Shown: one piece after another, positions 15,801 through 23,878 of the stretch
Position numbering within the stretch: the stretch's first letter is position 1
Layout of the letters: each line of letters starts with the position of its first letter
Assembly: GCA_031553535.1 (NCBI GenBank)
Contig: JAVBLM010000016.1
Span: 1-64,000 of the forward strand
Direction of reading: 5' to 3'
Source of the DNA: JAIROC01 sp031553535
Lineage (GTDB): Bacteria > Bacteroidota > Bacteroidia > Bacteroidales > WCHB1-69
Length of the DNA stretch: 64,000 nt
The notes under the pieces: model-generated
Told to the model about the DNA's origin: nothing
Databases searched by the model: none
The model's input: only the letters and a program-made list of their open reading frames with translations
Program-made: the position numbers and the translations under genes

Positions 15801-17882
15801 TCAGAACAATTGTAAAATCATATCAATTAATTTAATCCCGATAAACGGAGTTACCAAACCGCCGGCGCCATAGATAAACAGATTACGTACAAGCGAGGTG
15901 GTAGCTGGTTCGGTCCGGTATTTCACACCTTTCAACGCCAGAGGTATCAGCAGTACAATAATCAGGGCATTGAATATTACTGCACTCAGCACGGCGTTTT
16001 CGGGCGATGAAAGGTTCATGATATTAAGCGCCGAAAGCACGCCTGTTCCCCCTGCCACGCTTGCGTACAAGGTTACGGCAATGGCCGGGATAATGGCAAA
16101 ATATTTCGCCACATCATTGGCAATGCTGAAGGTGGTCAATGCACCACGGGTCATCAGCAATTGCTTGCCTACTTCCACCACTTCAATCAACTTAGTGGGA
16201 TTACTGTCCAAATCAACCATATTACCGGCTTCGCGGGCGGCTTGTGTACCGTTATTCATGGCAATGCCCACATCCGATTGTGCCAGTGCGGGCGCATCGT
16301 TTGTACCATCGCCAATCATCCCTACCAAATGTCCTTTGGCTTGCTCTTCGCGGATACGGCGCAATTTATCCTCGGGTTTGGCTTCGGCCATAAAATCGTC
16401 AACACCCGCTTCGGCAGCAATGGCAGCAGCCGTCAGCGGATTATCGCCCGTAATCATCACGGTTTTGATGCCCATTTTCCGTAGCTGTGCAAACCGTTGT
16501 TTGATGCCGCCTTTCACCACATCCTTCAAGTGAATGATACCCAACACACGATGATCCTCAGCCACAATCAAAGGCGTAGCACCCTGTTGCGCCAATTCCC
16601 TTGCTTTTTCTTCTACCTGTTTAGGGAAAAACCCGTTGTTGGTCTGTACAAACGAGCGGATAGCATCAACCGCTCCTTTACGCACTTGCTGCTTGACTCC
16701 GGAAACCGTCAGATCCACGCCGCTCATGCACGTTTGTGCGGTGAATGGAATAAATTCGGCATCAATTTCTTTCAAGTCATGTTCACGGATACCGTATTTT
16801 TCTTTCGCCAACACTACTATTGAACGGCCTTCCGGCGTTTCATCGCTGAGGGATGAAAGTTGTGCGGCTTGCGCCAACGTTATTATATCCACTTTTTCGG
16901 CAGGGATAAATTCGCTGGCCATGCGATTCCCGAAAGTAATCGTACCCGTTTTGTCCAACAGCAACACATCCACATCGCCGGCGGCTTCGATGGCACGCCC
17001 GCTGGTGGCAATCACGTTGCGCCTCATCAACCTATCCATGCCGCTGATGCCGATAGCACTCAGCAACCCGCCGATAGTGGTAGGAATCAGGCAAACCAGC
17101 AAAGCAATCAATACCGGCAATGTCAGGTTATTTCCCGGCGGTATTCCAGAAGCATTCAGGCTGTAACCGAAAAACGCAGGCAACGTAGCGACGGCAATGA
17201 GGAAAATAACAGACAATGCAACCAGGAGAATGGTTAATGCTATTTCGTTCGGCGTCTTCTGGCGTTTGGCACCTTCCACGAGGCTAATCATGCGGTCAAT
17301 AAAAGTTTGACCGGCATCGGATGTAATCCGTATCACAATGCGGTCGCTGAGTACCTTTGTACCGCCGGTAACAGCATTGCGGTCACCACCACCTTCGCGT
17401 ATCACCGGCGCCGACTCGCCTGTAATGGCCGATTCGTCCACGCTGGCAATGCCTTCAATCACTTCACCATCGGAAGGAATGGTATCGCCGGCTTCGCATA
17501 TCACAACATCGCCTTTTTTCAATAATGATGCAGCAATGATTTCTTCTCTGTTGTCAACCCATTTACGGGCTTTGGTCTGCGAACGGTTTGCCCTGAGGCT
17601 TTCGGCTTGTGCCTTTCCACGCCCTTCGGCAATGGCTTCGGAAAAATTGGCGAATAAAACCGTTATCCACAACCAGAGGCACAGTTGAAAATTGAAAGTT
17701 GAGAATTGAGAACTAAAGATGCCTGCTACCACAATAAAGGTGGTAATGAGTGCGCCTGCGGCAACCAAAAAGATGACCGGATTCTTGATTAAATCTTTCG
17801 GATTGAACTTGACAAAAGACATTTTCAGGGCTTCTACTGCAAGCTTCCGGTTTAATAAGCTATGTTTGGGAGACGTTTTCAT
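15801..17882 (-). CDS. kdpB: KdpB potassium-transporting P-type ATPase
   Basis: The 693-residue catalytic subunit hydrolyses ATP to drive K+ uptake through KdpA. It shows the actuator motif TGESAPV, the phosphorylation site DKTGTITFGNR near residue 307, the TGDNPLTAAAIAAEAGVDDF stretch, and the hinge motif GDGTNDAPALAQSDVG. Membrane helices lie at about residues 37-60, 65-85, 215-290 and 580-690. The first periplasmic loop (about residues 56-67) is encoded by an intergenic-like repeat at 17683-17714. It is 7 bases downstream of kdpA. Codon use is GC-richer than in the pst or pyrG genes. Confidence 0.97.
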   Translation of the reverse strand: MKTSPKHSLLNRKLAVEALKMSFVKFNPKDLIKNPVIFLVAAGALITTFIVVAGIFSSQFSTFNFQLCLWLWITVLFANFSEAIAEGRGKAQAESLRANRSQTKARKWVDNREEIIAASLLKKGDVVICEAGDTIPSDGEVIEGIASVDESAITGESAPVIREGGGDRNAVTGGTKVLSDRIVIRITSDAGQTFIDRMISLVEGAKRQKTPNEIALTILLVALSVIFLIAVATLPAFFGYSLNASGIPPGNNLTLPVLIALLVCLIPTTIGGLLSAIGISGMDRLMRRNVIATSGRAIEAAGDVDVLLLDKTGTITFGNRMASEFIPAEKVDIITLAQAAQLSSLSDETPEGRSIVVLAKEKYGIREHDLKEIDAEFIPFTAQTCMSGVDLTVSGVKQQVRKGAVDAIRSFVQTNNGFFPKQVEEKARELAQQGATPLIVAEDHRVLGIIHLKDVVKGGIKQRFAQLRKMGIKTVMITGDNPLTAAAIAAEAGVDDFMAEAKPEDKLRRIREEQAKGHLVGMIGDGTNDAPALAQSDVGIAMNNGTQAAREAGNMVDLDSNPTKLIEVVEVGKQLLMTRGALTTFSIANDVAKYFAIIPAIAVTLYASVAGGTGVLSALNIMNLSSPENAVLSAVIFNALIIVLLIPLALKGVKYRTEPATTSLVRNLFIYGAGGLVTPFIGIKLIDMILQLF
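17683..17714 (-). repeat. Short TTGAAAATTG-type repeat inside kdpB
   Basis: On the minus strand the stretch is four tandem short units of the form TCTCAAT, TCTCAACT, TTCAAT and TTTCAACT. It encodes SSQFSTFNFQL in the first extracytoplasmic loop of KdpB. Low-complexity units of this kind are usually intergenic. Confidence 0.6.
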
Positions 17883-17889
17883 TTGTTAT

Positions 17890-19575
17890 CTAAAATAAAA
17901 TTCCTGTTTGTAATAATAAATGTTCGGCAATAGGGCCTAATGACAGTGCGGGAAATAACGTCAATCCACCGACAATGAGGATAACCGTTATCAGCAGGCC
18001 GACAAACAACCAGTTGTCGGTGCGGAATGTTCCCAGCGATGCCGGGGTGATTTTCTTTTTTGCCAAACTTCCGGCAATGGCCAGTACGGGCAGGATGATC
18101 CCGAAACGGCCAATCAACATGCCGAAACCAATCATCACATTATAGAAAACCGTCGCAGCATTCAATCCGCCAAAAGCGCTGCCGTTGTTGCCCGCCGCTG
18201 AACTGAATGCATAGAGTATTTGCGAAAGCCCGTGTGCCCCGGGGTTGCTTACGCTCGACAAAGCAGAGGGAACGATGCATGATATGGCCGAAAAAAGCAG
18301 GATGACGAAAGCAGGTGCCAGCACGGCAATCATCGCCATTTTGATTTCGAAGGCTTCGATTTTCTTACCCAAAAATTCAGGGGTGCGACCTACCATCAGC
18401 CCCGCAATAAATACAGTGAGGATGATGAATATCAACATGCCGTACATGCCGGCACCGACGCCACCGAAAATCACTTCGCCTAACATCATATTAATCATGC
18501 CCACCATGCCCGACAAAGGCGACATGCTGTCGTGCATAGAGTTGACCGCACCGCACGATGCAGCAGTGGTTACCTCCGAGAACAATATGCTGGCTGCAAT
18601 GCCATTGCGAGTTTCCTTGCCTTCCATGTAAGAAATATCTTCCCAGATTCCGGAGGGATGCGTCTCGGAATAATATGAAAGAGCCAAACCGGCGGTAAAC
18701 AAGATGAACATGGTGGCAAACACCGCCCAGCCTTGCCGCTTCGATTTCACCATTTTACCGTAAGTAAAAACGAGTGAAACGGGAATGACGAAAATAGCCA
18801 ACACCTGCAGGAAGTTAGCGAAAGGCGTAGGGCTTTCGAACGGATGCGAAGCATTTGCATTGAAAAACCCACCGCCATTGGTACCCAACTGTTTGATAGC
18901 AATCTGAGAAGCCGCCGGGCCTTGCGGGATCACTTGTGCAGCGCCCTCGACAGTGATCACTTTGGTATAAGTGTCAAAGTTCTGTACCACGCCCTGCCCT
19001 ACCAGGAACAGCGACCAGATAATCGCCAACGGCAACAGAATATATAAGATAGAGCGTATTAAATCAGCCCAAAAATTACCGATCACCTCAGTAGTCTGCC
19101 CCACGATTCCTCGCACCAATGCGGCAAAGACCGCAATTCCTGTAGCTGCACTCACAAAGTTCTGCACAGTTAATCCCGCCATCTGGCTAAAATAGCTCAG
19201 CCGGGTTTCGCCCGCATAGCTTTGCCAGTTGGTATTTGTCATGAAGCTGACTGCCGTGTTGAATGCCGTATGCCAATCCAGATTCACCGCATCCTGCGGA
19301 TTAAAAGGCAGCCATTTCTGTGTCACCAATAAAATAAACAGCAGGAGAAACCCGAAAAAATTGAACAGTAGCAAAGCCAAACAATATTTTTTCCAGTTCA
19401 TCGATTGTTCCGGTCGCACGGAAGTTGTTTTGTAAATTAGTTTTTCCAGCCAGTCAAACACTGGCTGCATGAAATGTTTTTGCCCATCAAGCACTTTATA
19501 AATATAATTCCCCAGGAACGGACCAATAATAACCAAGATTACTACAAACGGCAGTACAGTTCTGACCATATCCAT
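17890..19575 (-). CDS. kdpA: KdpA potassium-binding subunit
   Basis: The 561-residue channel-like subunit of the Kdp complex has about ten membrane helices and the four selectivity-filter-like segments expected of this superfamily, including NTNWQSYAGE, LGTNGGGFFNANASHPFESP and SSAAGNNGSAFGGLN. It begins the operon kdpABCDE, with a promoter box 26 bases upstream of the ATG. No kdpF can be seen in front of it, which is usual outside Proteobacteria. The whole operon is visibly richer in GC than its flanks. Confidence 0.96.
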   Translation of the reverse strand: MDMVRTVLPFVVILVIIGPFLGNYIYKVLDGQKHFMQPVFDWLEKLIYKTTSVRPEQSMNWKKYCLALLLFNFFGFLLLFILLVTQKWLPFNPQDAVNLDWHTAFNTAVSFMTNTNWQSYAGETRLSYFSQMAGLTVQNFVSAATGIAVFAALVRGIVGQTTEVIGNFWADLIRSILYILLPLAIIWSLFLVGQGVVQNFDTYTKVITVEGAAQVIPQGPAASQIAIKQLGTNGGGFFNANASHPFESPTPFANFLQVLAIFVIPVSLVFTYGKMVKSKRQGWAVFATMFILFTAGLALSYYSETHPSGIWEDISYMEGKETRNGIAASILFSEVTTAASCGAVNSMHDSMSPLSGMVGMINMMLGEVIFGGVGAGMYGMLIFIILTVFIAGLMVGRTPEFLGKKIEAFEIKMAMIAVLAPAFVILLFSAISCIVPSALSSVSNPGAHGLSQILYAFSSAAGNNGSAFGGLNAATVFYNVMIGFGMLIGRFGIILPVLAIAGSLAKKKITPASLGTFRTDNWLFVGLLITVILIVGGLTLFPALSLGPIAEHLLLQTGILF

Positions 19576-19600
19576 CTTCGTATCGTTTTAAATTACGCTG

Positions 19601-19608
19601 CAAAGATA
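19601..19608 (-). promoter_or_regulatory. Bacteroidetes -7 box for kdpABCDE
   Basis: TATCTTTG on the minus strand lies 26 bases upstream of the kdpA ATG and leaves a leader of about 20 bases. Confidence 0.5.
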
Positions 19609-19685
19609 GAACGATACTTATATAGATTTTATAAAGAAAAACGGCAGAGATATAAAGATTTTGTAAAGAAAGATTATTGGATTTA

Positions 19686-19815
19686 TTGGAAATACCGACT
19701 AAAATGAACTCTGTTGCACAGAGCAAGCTAACTCTCTATAGTTGAGAATAAATAAAGGGAAACGAAATTTAACAATTAAGGGATAAAATGCGTTCATTTC
19801 AGTCAGTATTTCCAA
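19686..19815. repeat. 130-bp inverted-repeat structure between kdpA and the radical SAM gene
   Basis: The arm at 19686-19709 is the reverse complement of 19792-19815 at 22 of 24 positions. The 82-base interior holds a smaller palindrome, CTCTGTTGCACAGAG (19709-19723). It could be a MITE remnant or a long hairpin in transcripts. The remaining gap sequence (19816-19949) holds only the promoter box of the next gene. Confidence 0.7.
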
Positions 19816-19852
19816 CCTGCCCCGGCAGCCCCTTATTTGTTTCAAAAAAGCG

Positions 19853-19860
19853 TACCTTTG
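19853..19860 (+). promoter_or_regulatory. Bacteroidetes -7 box for the radical SAM gene
   Basis: TACCTTTG lies about 90 bases upstream of the ATG at 19950. A TTTG at 19836-19839 is too close to be a standard -33 box. Confidence 0.4.
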
Positions 19861-19949
19861 TTGAGATAAAATATATCTTACAAATTAATTAAATTTGTTT
19901 CCGGAAAGAATAATCAACAGGTAGAACTCGTTTTAGTTATTTATATATC

Positions 19950-20906
19950 ATGTCAGAGACTAACTTCATTTGGGGGCACAACCGCCGTTTTAATGCTTAC
20001 GCTAATTACTTTAAGAATATATTTGGTGAAAGAGTTCAAAAAGTAACAATAAATGCAGGATTTACCTGTCCGAACAGGGATGGCAGCATCTCAAAAGAAG
20101 GATGTCTGTACTGCGAGAATAAAGCATTTAATCCATCCTATTGCTGTCCATCAAAAAGTATTCGTCAACAAATTGAAGAAGGAATTGAATTTCATAAGAA
20201 TCGTTATCGCCGGGCGAATAAGTACCTAGCCTATTTCCAGGCATTTTCCAATACATACGCTCCTCTTGGTATATTAAAAGAAATATATCGTCAAGCCCTT
20301 GAGAGAGAAGACATCATCGGTTTGGTTATCGGTACCCGCCCTGATTGTATAGATGATGAAAAGTTAGCCTATTTTTCCCAATTATCAAAAAATCATTATA
20401 TTATTATTGAATACGGTATTGAAAGCTGCAACGACAAAACATTGCAACTGATTAACCGAGGCCACAATTTCAAACAAGCCGTTGATGCCATAGAAAAAAC
20501 ACATAATGCAGGAATTAAAACCGGAGCCCACTTTATTTTCGGACTTCCCTATGAGACTGTTCCGGAATGGATGCAATGGGCAGACATCATTTCCAAACTT
20601 CCCTTGGATACCGTCAAATTTCATCAGCTACAGATAATTAAAAATACGCCGATTGTCAACATGTATAGAAACCAGCCTGCGGCTTTTCACTCTTTCCAAT
20701 TGGAAGAATATATCGAATTCATTACAAATTTCCTGGAACGTTTAAATCCGAATCTTGTTATTGAGCGTTTTGCCGGCGAAGTACCTCCCCGCTTTTTAGA
20801 CCAGGCATCCTGGGGATTAATCCGCAATGATCAAATCTTACAGGCTATCGAAATGAAACTGGAAGAAAAAAACACGTATCAGGGAAGGTTATTCCAGTTG
20901 GATTAA
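19950..20906 (+). CDS. TIGR01212-family (YhcC-like) radical SAM protein
   Basis: This 318-residue protein belongs to the YhcC/TIGR01212 group of radical SAM enzymes. The iron-sulfur cluster cysteines are C40, C52 and C55 (TCPNRDGSISKEGCLYC), a spacing of Cx11CxxC rather than the common Cx3Cx2C, and typical of this family. Other conserved blocks are the start WGHNRRFNAYANYFK, IIGLVIGTRPDCIDDE, EYGIESCNDKTLQLINRGH and HFIFGLPYET. The substrate of the family is not established to my knowledge. It is convergent with the M24 peptidase gene, only 18 bases away. Confidence 0.88.
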   Translation: MSETNFIWGHNRRFNAYANYFKNIFGERVQKVTINAGFTCPNRDGSISKEGCLYCENKAFNPSYCCPSKSIRQQIEEGIEFHKNRYRRANKYLAYFQAFSNTYAPLGILKEIYRQALEREDIIGLVIGTRPDCIDDEKLAYFSQLSKNHYIIIEYGIESCNDKTLQLINRGHNFKQAVDAIEKTHNAGIKTGAHFIFGLPYETVPEWMQWADIISKLPLDTVKFHQLQIIKNTPIVNMYRNQPAAFHSFQLEEYIEFITNFLERLNPNLVIERFAGEVPPRFLDQASWGLIRNDQILQAIEMKLEEKNTYQGRLFQLD

Positions 20907-20924
20907 TACCTTTGCGGGAAGAGA

Positions 20925-22217
20925 TTACATGTAAGCAGACTGCATCAAACGTTCAATATCATCCGAAGAGACAGGAATGCCTTCCATCAAATCAACAGGG
21001 AGAGACGATACCATCATCATTGTCTCCAAACGAACCCCTATCCCCTCTTCAGGGATATAAATTCCGGGTTCACAGCTAAGAATCATTCCTTCTTCAAAAA
21101 CAGTATCTACACTGCCGACATCGTGCACGTCAAGTCCGACAAAATGAGAAACATTATGCATAAAGTACCTTCTCATCAACTCATGATTATATGCTTGCCC
21201 GTCTAAATTCATCTGTGAAAAAAGCCCTAAACCTATAAGTTCCTGCTCCATTACAGCACACGTCTTTTTATATACTTTGGAGATACTCATGCCCGGAATA
21301 AATAAGGTTTTTGTGTACTCATACACACGAAAACAAGCATCATATACCTGCTTCTGCCTGGAAGTAAATCGTCCGCTTACAGGGATTGTCCGGCTCAGAT
21401 CACTTGCATAATTACCGTATTCCGCACCAAAATCAAGCAATAGTAAATCTCCATCTTTGCATATCGAATGATTATCCACATAGTGCAAGGCACAAGCATT
21501 TTTTCCTGATGCAACAATTGGAGCAAATGCATGTAACGCTTTGTTGCGAATAAGTTCATGTGTAATTTCCGCTTCCACCTCATATTCCCATATACCGGGT
21601 TTTATAAATCCGGTTACCCGGCTGAATGCTTTTTCAGTGATATTACAGGCGTTCCTTATCTGTTCTATTTCATAATATGTCTTTACCAATCGGATGTCTG
21701 CCAACAAAGGGAATAAACGATTAAAGGGATGCAACGGATAATCCGACTTAATTCTATTTGCATACCGGAAGCTTCGTGATTTCACCTCCGGGACAAATTT
21801 TGTACTTTCCTGCATGTCTATATAAACCGTATGGGCATAATACATCAGATCGCGTAAAACAGGTTCGAAATCCGAAGTCCACAGAATAGTACTTATCCCG
21901 GAAATCTCTTTTATCGACTCCTGGGTATATTTACACCCTTCCCAGATTGCCTTCTTCGATGTGTTTTGCTCAACAAATAGAATCTCCCTGTAATCAGGAT
22001 TAGGATGCTGCGGACAAACAGCCAATATGGAATCAGGATAATTAACTCCACTCATATAAAACATATCGGAATTTTGCCGGAACGGAAAATATTGATCACC
22101 CGTCCGGGGCATCTGATCGTTGGAAAAGAATAATGCTAAAGATCTATCTTCCAATAAAGATATTAATTTCCTACGGTTTTCTATAAAAAACGCAGACGGT
22201 ATGGTGTTATGCTCCAT
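20925..22217 (-). CDS. Xaa-Pro aminopeptidase (M24B family)
   Basis: The product of about 430 residues has an N-terminal aminopeptidase P domain (SALFFSNDQ-like region with YFPFRQNSDMFYMSGV) and a C-terminal pita-bread metallopeptidase domain. Metal ligands are visible in LLLDFGAEYGNYASDLSRT (two Asp), HNVSHFVGLDVHD (His) and the Glu residues of LSCEPGIY and GVRLE. It should remove N-terminal residues preceding proline. I chose the ATG at 22217, which begins MEHNTIPSAFF and sits 7 bases after rnfB; upstream ATGs at 22247 and 22238 would overlap rnfB by 14-23 bases. It is probably cotranscribed with rnfB. Confidence 0.92.
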   Translation of the reverse strand: MEHNTIPSAFFIENRRKLISLLEDRSLALFFSNDQMPRTGDQYFPFRQNSDMFYMSGVNYPDSILAVCPQHPNPDYREILFVEQNTSKKAIWEGCKYTQESIKEISGISTILWTSDFEPVLRDLMYYAHTVYIDMQESTKFVPEVKSRSFRYANRIKSDYPLHPFNRLFPLLADIRLVKTYYEIEQIRNACNITEKAFSRVTGFIKPGIWEYEVEAEITHELIRNKALHAFAPIVASGKNACALHYVDNHSICKDGDLLLLDFGAEYGNYASDLSRTIPVSGRFTSRQKQVYDACFRVYEYTKTLFIPGMSISKVYKKTCAVMEQELIGLGLFSQMNLDGQAYNHELMRRYFMHNVSHFVGLDVHDVGSVDTVFEEGMILSCEPGIYIPEEGIGVRLETMMMVSSLPVDLMEGIPVSSDDIERLMQSAYM

Positions 22218-22224
22218 CCCCCTG

Positions 22225-23028
22225 TCACGCTGATGCATGAATTGCATTGGTGGGGCAACCTTCCACGCATTTTTTACAGGCTACACATGCTGTTGCGTTA
22301 ATCAGCGCCAGGTTATTATCTACCACAACGGCCGAATACTCACATGTCTTTTCGCATTTTTTACATCCTATACATGCAACGGTACAATTCTTCTTGGCCT
22401 CTCCTCCTTTATCCTTATTCATACATGCAACGTATACAACACCTTGTTCATGTATGGGTACAATATCTATAATGGAGCGCGGACAAGCTTTTTTACAAGC
22501 TCCACAAAAAACACAGGAGGCATCTATTACAGGAAGCATCGTTTGAGGATCGATATGAATGGCATCAAACTTACAGGCAGATACACAATCCCCACAACCC
22601 AAACAACCAAAAGCACACCCACTCTCCCCTGCATCTATCATATTAAAATAGGCACAGGAAGAAATAGAATCATATTGCACTTTCGCAGGAGCATTCTCAC
22701 AATTGCCATTACAGCGTACAACCGTCATTTTCGGAATCTCTTCCTGCGCACCTCCTCCAAACATTGTTGCTATTGCAGAATTAACAGCAGGCCCTCCCGG
22801 AGGGCAACCCATGCCATTGAGTCCTTCATTCTTTACTACTGTCTCCGCAAAATTACGGCATCCCGCAAATCCGCAGCCTCCGCAATTTGCACCGGGTAAT
22901 AATAAAACAACATCATCAATTTTGGGATCCTCATATACTTTGAATTTTTGGGAAACAAAATATAAAATCACGGCAGCCAAAACACCTATTGCTGCTAAAA
23001 TAACAGAAGACAGAAGGATGGTATTCAT
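22225..23028 (-). CDS. rnfB: RnfB-type electron transport ferredoxin subunit
   Basis: The 267-residue protein matches RnfB of the Rnf Na+/H+-pumping ferredoxin:NAD oxidoreductase. It has an N-terminal membrane helix, then the four-Cys cluster domain LLPGANCGGCGFAGC with the later cysteine in GCPPGGPA, followed by several ferredoxin-type motifs (CLGCGDCVSACKF, CVFCGACKKACP, CIGCKKCEKTC, CVACKKCVEGCP). In most Bacteroidales rnfB heads an rnfBCDGEA operon; here it is followed by a peptidase and the other subunits are not in the window. It could still join a complex encoded elsewhere. Confidence 0.92.
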   Translation of the reverse strand: MNTILLSSVILAAIGVLAAVILYFVSQKFKVYEDPKIDDVVLLLPGANCGGCGFAGCRNFAETVVKNEGLNGMGCPPGGPAVNSAIATMFGGGAQEEIPKMTVVRCNGNCENAPAKVQYDSISSCAYFNMIDAGESGCAFGCLGCGDCVSACKFDAIHIDPQTMLPVIDASCVFCGACKKACPRSIIDIVPIHEQGVVYVACMNKDKGGEAKKNCTVACIGCKKCEKTCEYSAVVVDNNLALINATACVACKKCVEGCPTNAIHASA

Positions 23029-23064
23029 AAGATTCTTGTATTAGTTCTTGTCAAATTTGAATTG

Positions 23065-23072
23065 CAAAAATA
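23065..23072 (-). promoter_or_regulatory. Bacteroidetes -7 box for rnfB
   Basis: TATTTTTG on the minus strand lies 36 bases upstream of the rnfB ATG. Confidence 0.5.
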
Positions 23073-23234
23073 CAAAACTATTTTATACGATTGTTATATT
23101 TTTTTATAGTATTTGTTCTTCAAGGTTAAATTCCAAGTTGAGGTACTTGGGAAATGATCATTTGTTTCTATATCCTGATGAATTTTACCGGTTAAAATAA
23201 AACAACGGAGGCCAAGAACCGAAACGGAGGCAAA

Positions 23235-23387
23235 CAATCCCAAAACCGGGGAAGGCTGCTGCATTTTTGCGGCAATAAATCCGGAAGCCCGGGAAGGCTG
23301 CTGCACTTCTGCGGCAACAAATCTTGAAGCCCGGGAAGGCCGCTGCACTTCTGCGGCAACAAATCCGGAAGCCCGGGAAGGTTGATG
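23235..23387. repeat. 42-bp tandem array 2 (about 3.6 units)
   Basis: Units start at 23235, 23277, 23319 and 23361 (partial). The middle units share the core GAAGCCCGGGAAGG and end with CTTCTGCGGCAAC. The array is strikingly GC-rich beside its AT-rich flanks. On the minus strand it reads without stops as a 14-residue repeat, VAAEVQQPSRASGF, within a frame running from about 23390 to 23094, but no promoter or known family supports a gene. The neighbouring stretch 23388-23599 shows no recognisable feature. Confidence 0.85.
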
Positions 23388-23599
23388 CCTGTTCGTTGGA
23401 GGCTATAACGAAAAGCGGGCGATAGTCAGGTTTTGATTTTTACTCAATCCGTTTATCAACAAAGGCTATGCCGTATAAACAACTGTACATAATCGAGAAA
23501 AACAAGTAATTCTATCCTGACGGAAGCAAAACATTGCCTGTTTCATCACCATCCGTAATACTATTTTCTCCATAATAAAATAAATTGATTAATAACAGA

Positions 23600-23650
23600 G
23601 GTTACGCAAATTACAGGAAGTAACAGGAAGTTATAATTCGCCAAGTAACT
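23600..23650. repeat. AAGTTA-core repeat, copy 3
   Basis: The stretch includes GTTACGCAAATTACAGGAAG and TAACAGGAAGTTATAA, matching the family at 3247. A second, oppositely oriented group (TATAACTTC, GTAACTTC) lies at 23774-23800. Confidence 0.6.
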
Positions 23651-23703
23651 TATTTTCTGTCGATTTGGTTATTCCTTGATACTTTCTCTATGTTGAATTT
23701 TAC

Positions 23704-23740
23704 CCTTTTATCGGCTTTATCTATTTTATCGGTTTTATCC
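23704..23740. repeat. TTTATCGG short tandem repeat
   Basis: Units of the form TTTTATCGGC, TTTATCTA, TTTTATCGG and TTTTATCC follow one another. Nearly the same string is found at 56608-56642 upstream of the ZIP gene's 3' end. It lies in a reading frame continuous with pstC but upstream of the preferred pstC start. Confidence 0.55.
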
Positions 23741-23835
23741 TTTCTGCTTGTTGCCTTCTGCCTGTTGCGTTACTATAACTTCTCCACTTGCGTAACTTCT
23801 GTTAATAAATTCATAGAAACACAACCGTTTCTTCA

Positions 23836-23843
23836 TATTTTTG
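23836..23843 (+). promoter_or_regulatory. Bacteroidetes -7 box for the pst operon
   Basis: TATTTTTG lies 35 bases upstream of the ATG at 23879. Its position supports that ATG as the pstC start. Confidence 0.55.
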
Positions 23844-23878
23844 TAACATCAAAAGAGGACTTTTGCAGCATAAATAAA

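Noticed and set aside
23094..23390. Minus-strand protein over tandem array 2
   Set aside because: It has no good start, promoter or known domain. It is kept only as a property of the repeat.
23690..23878. N-terminal extension of PstC by 63 residues
   Set aside because: The extension is encoded by intergenic repeats and lies upstream of the promoter box at 23836-23843. The family start matches 23879.
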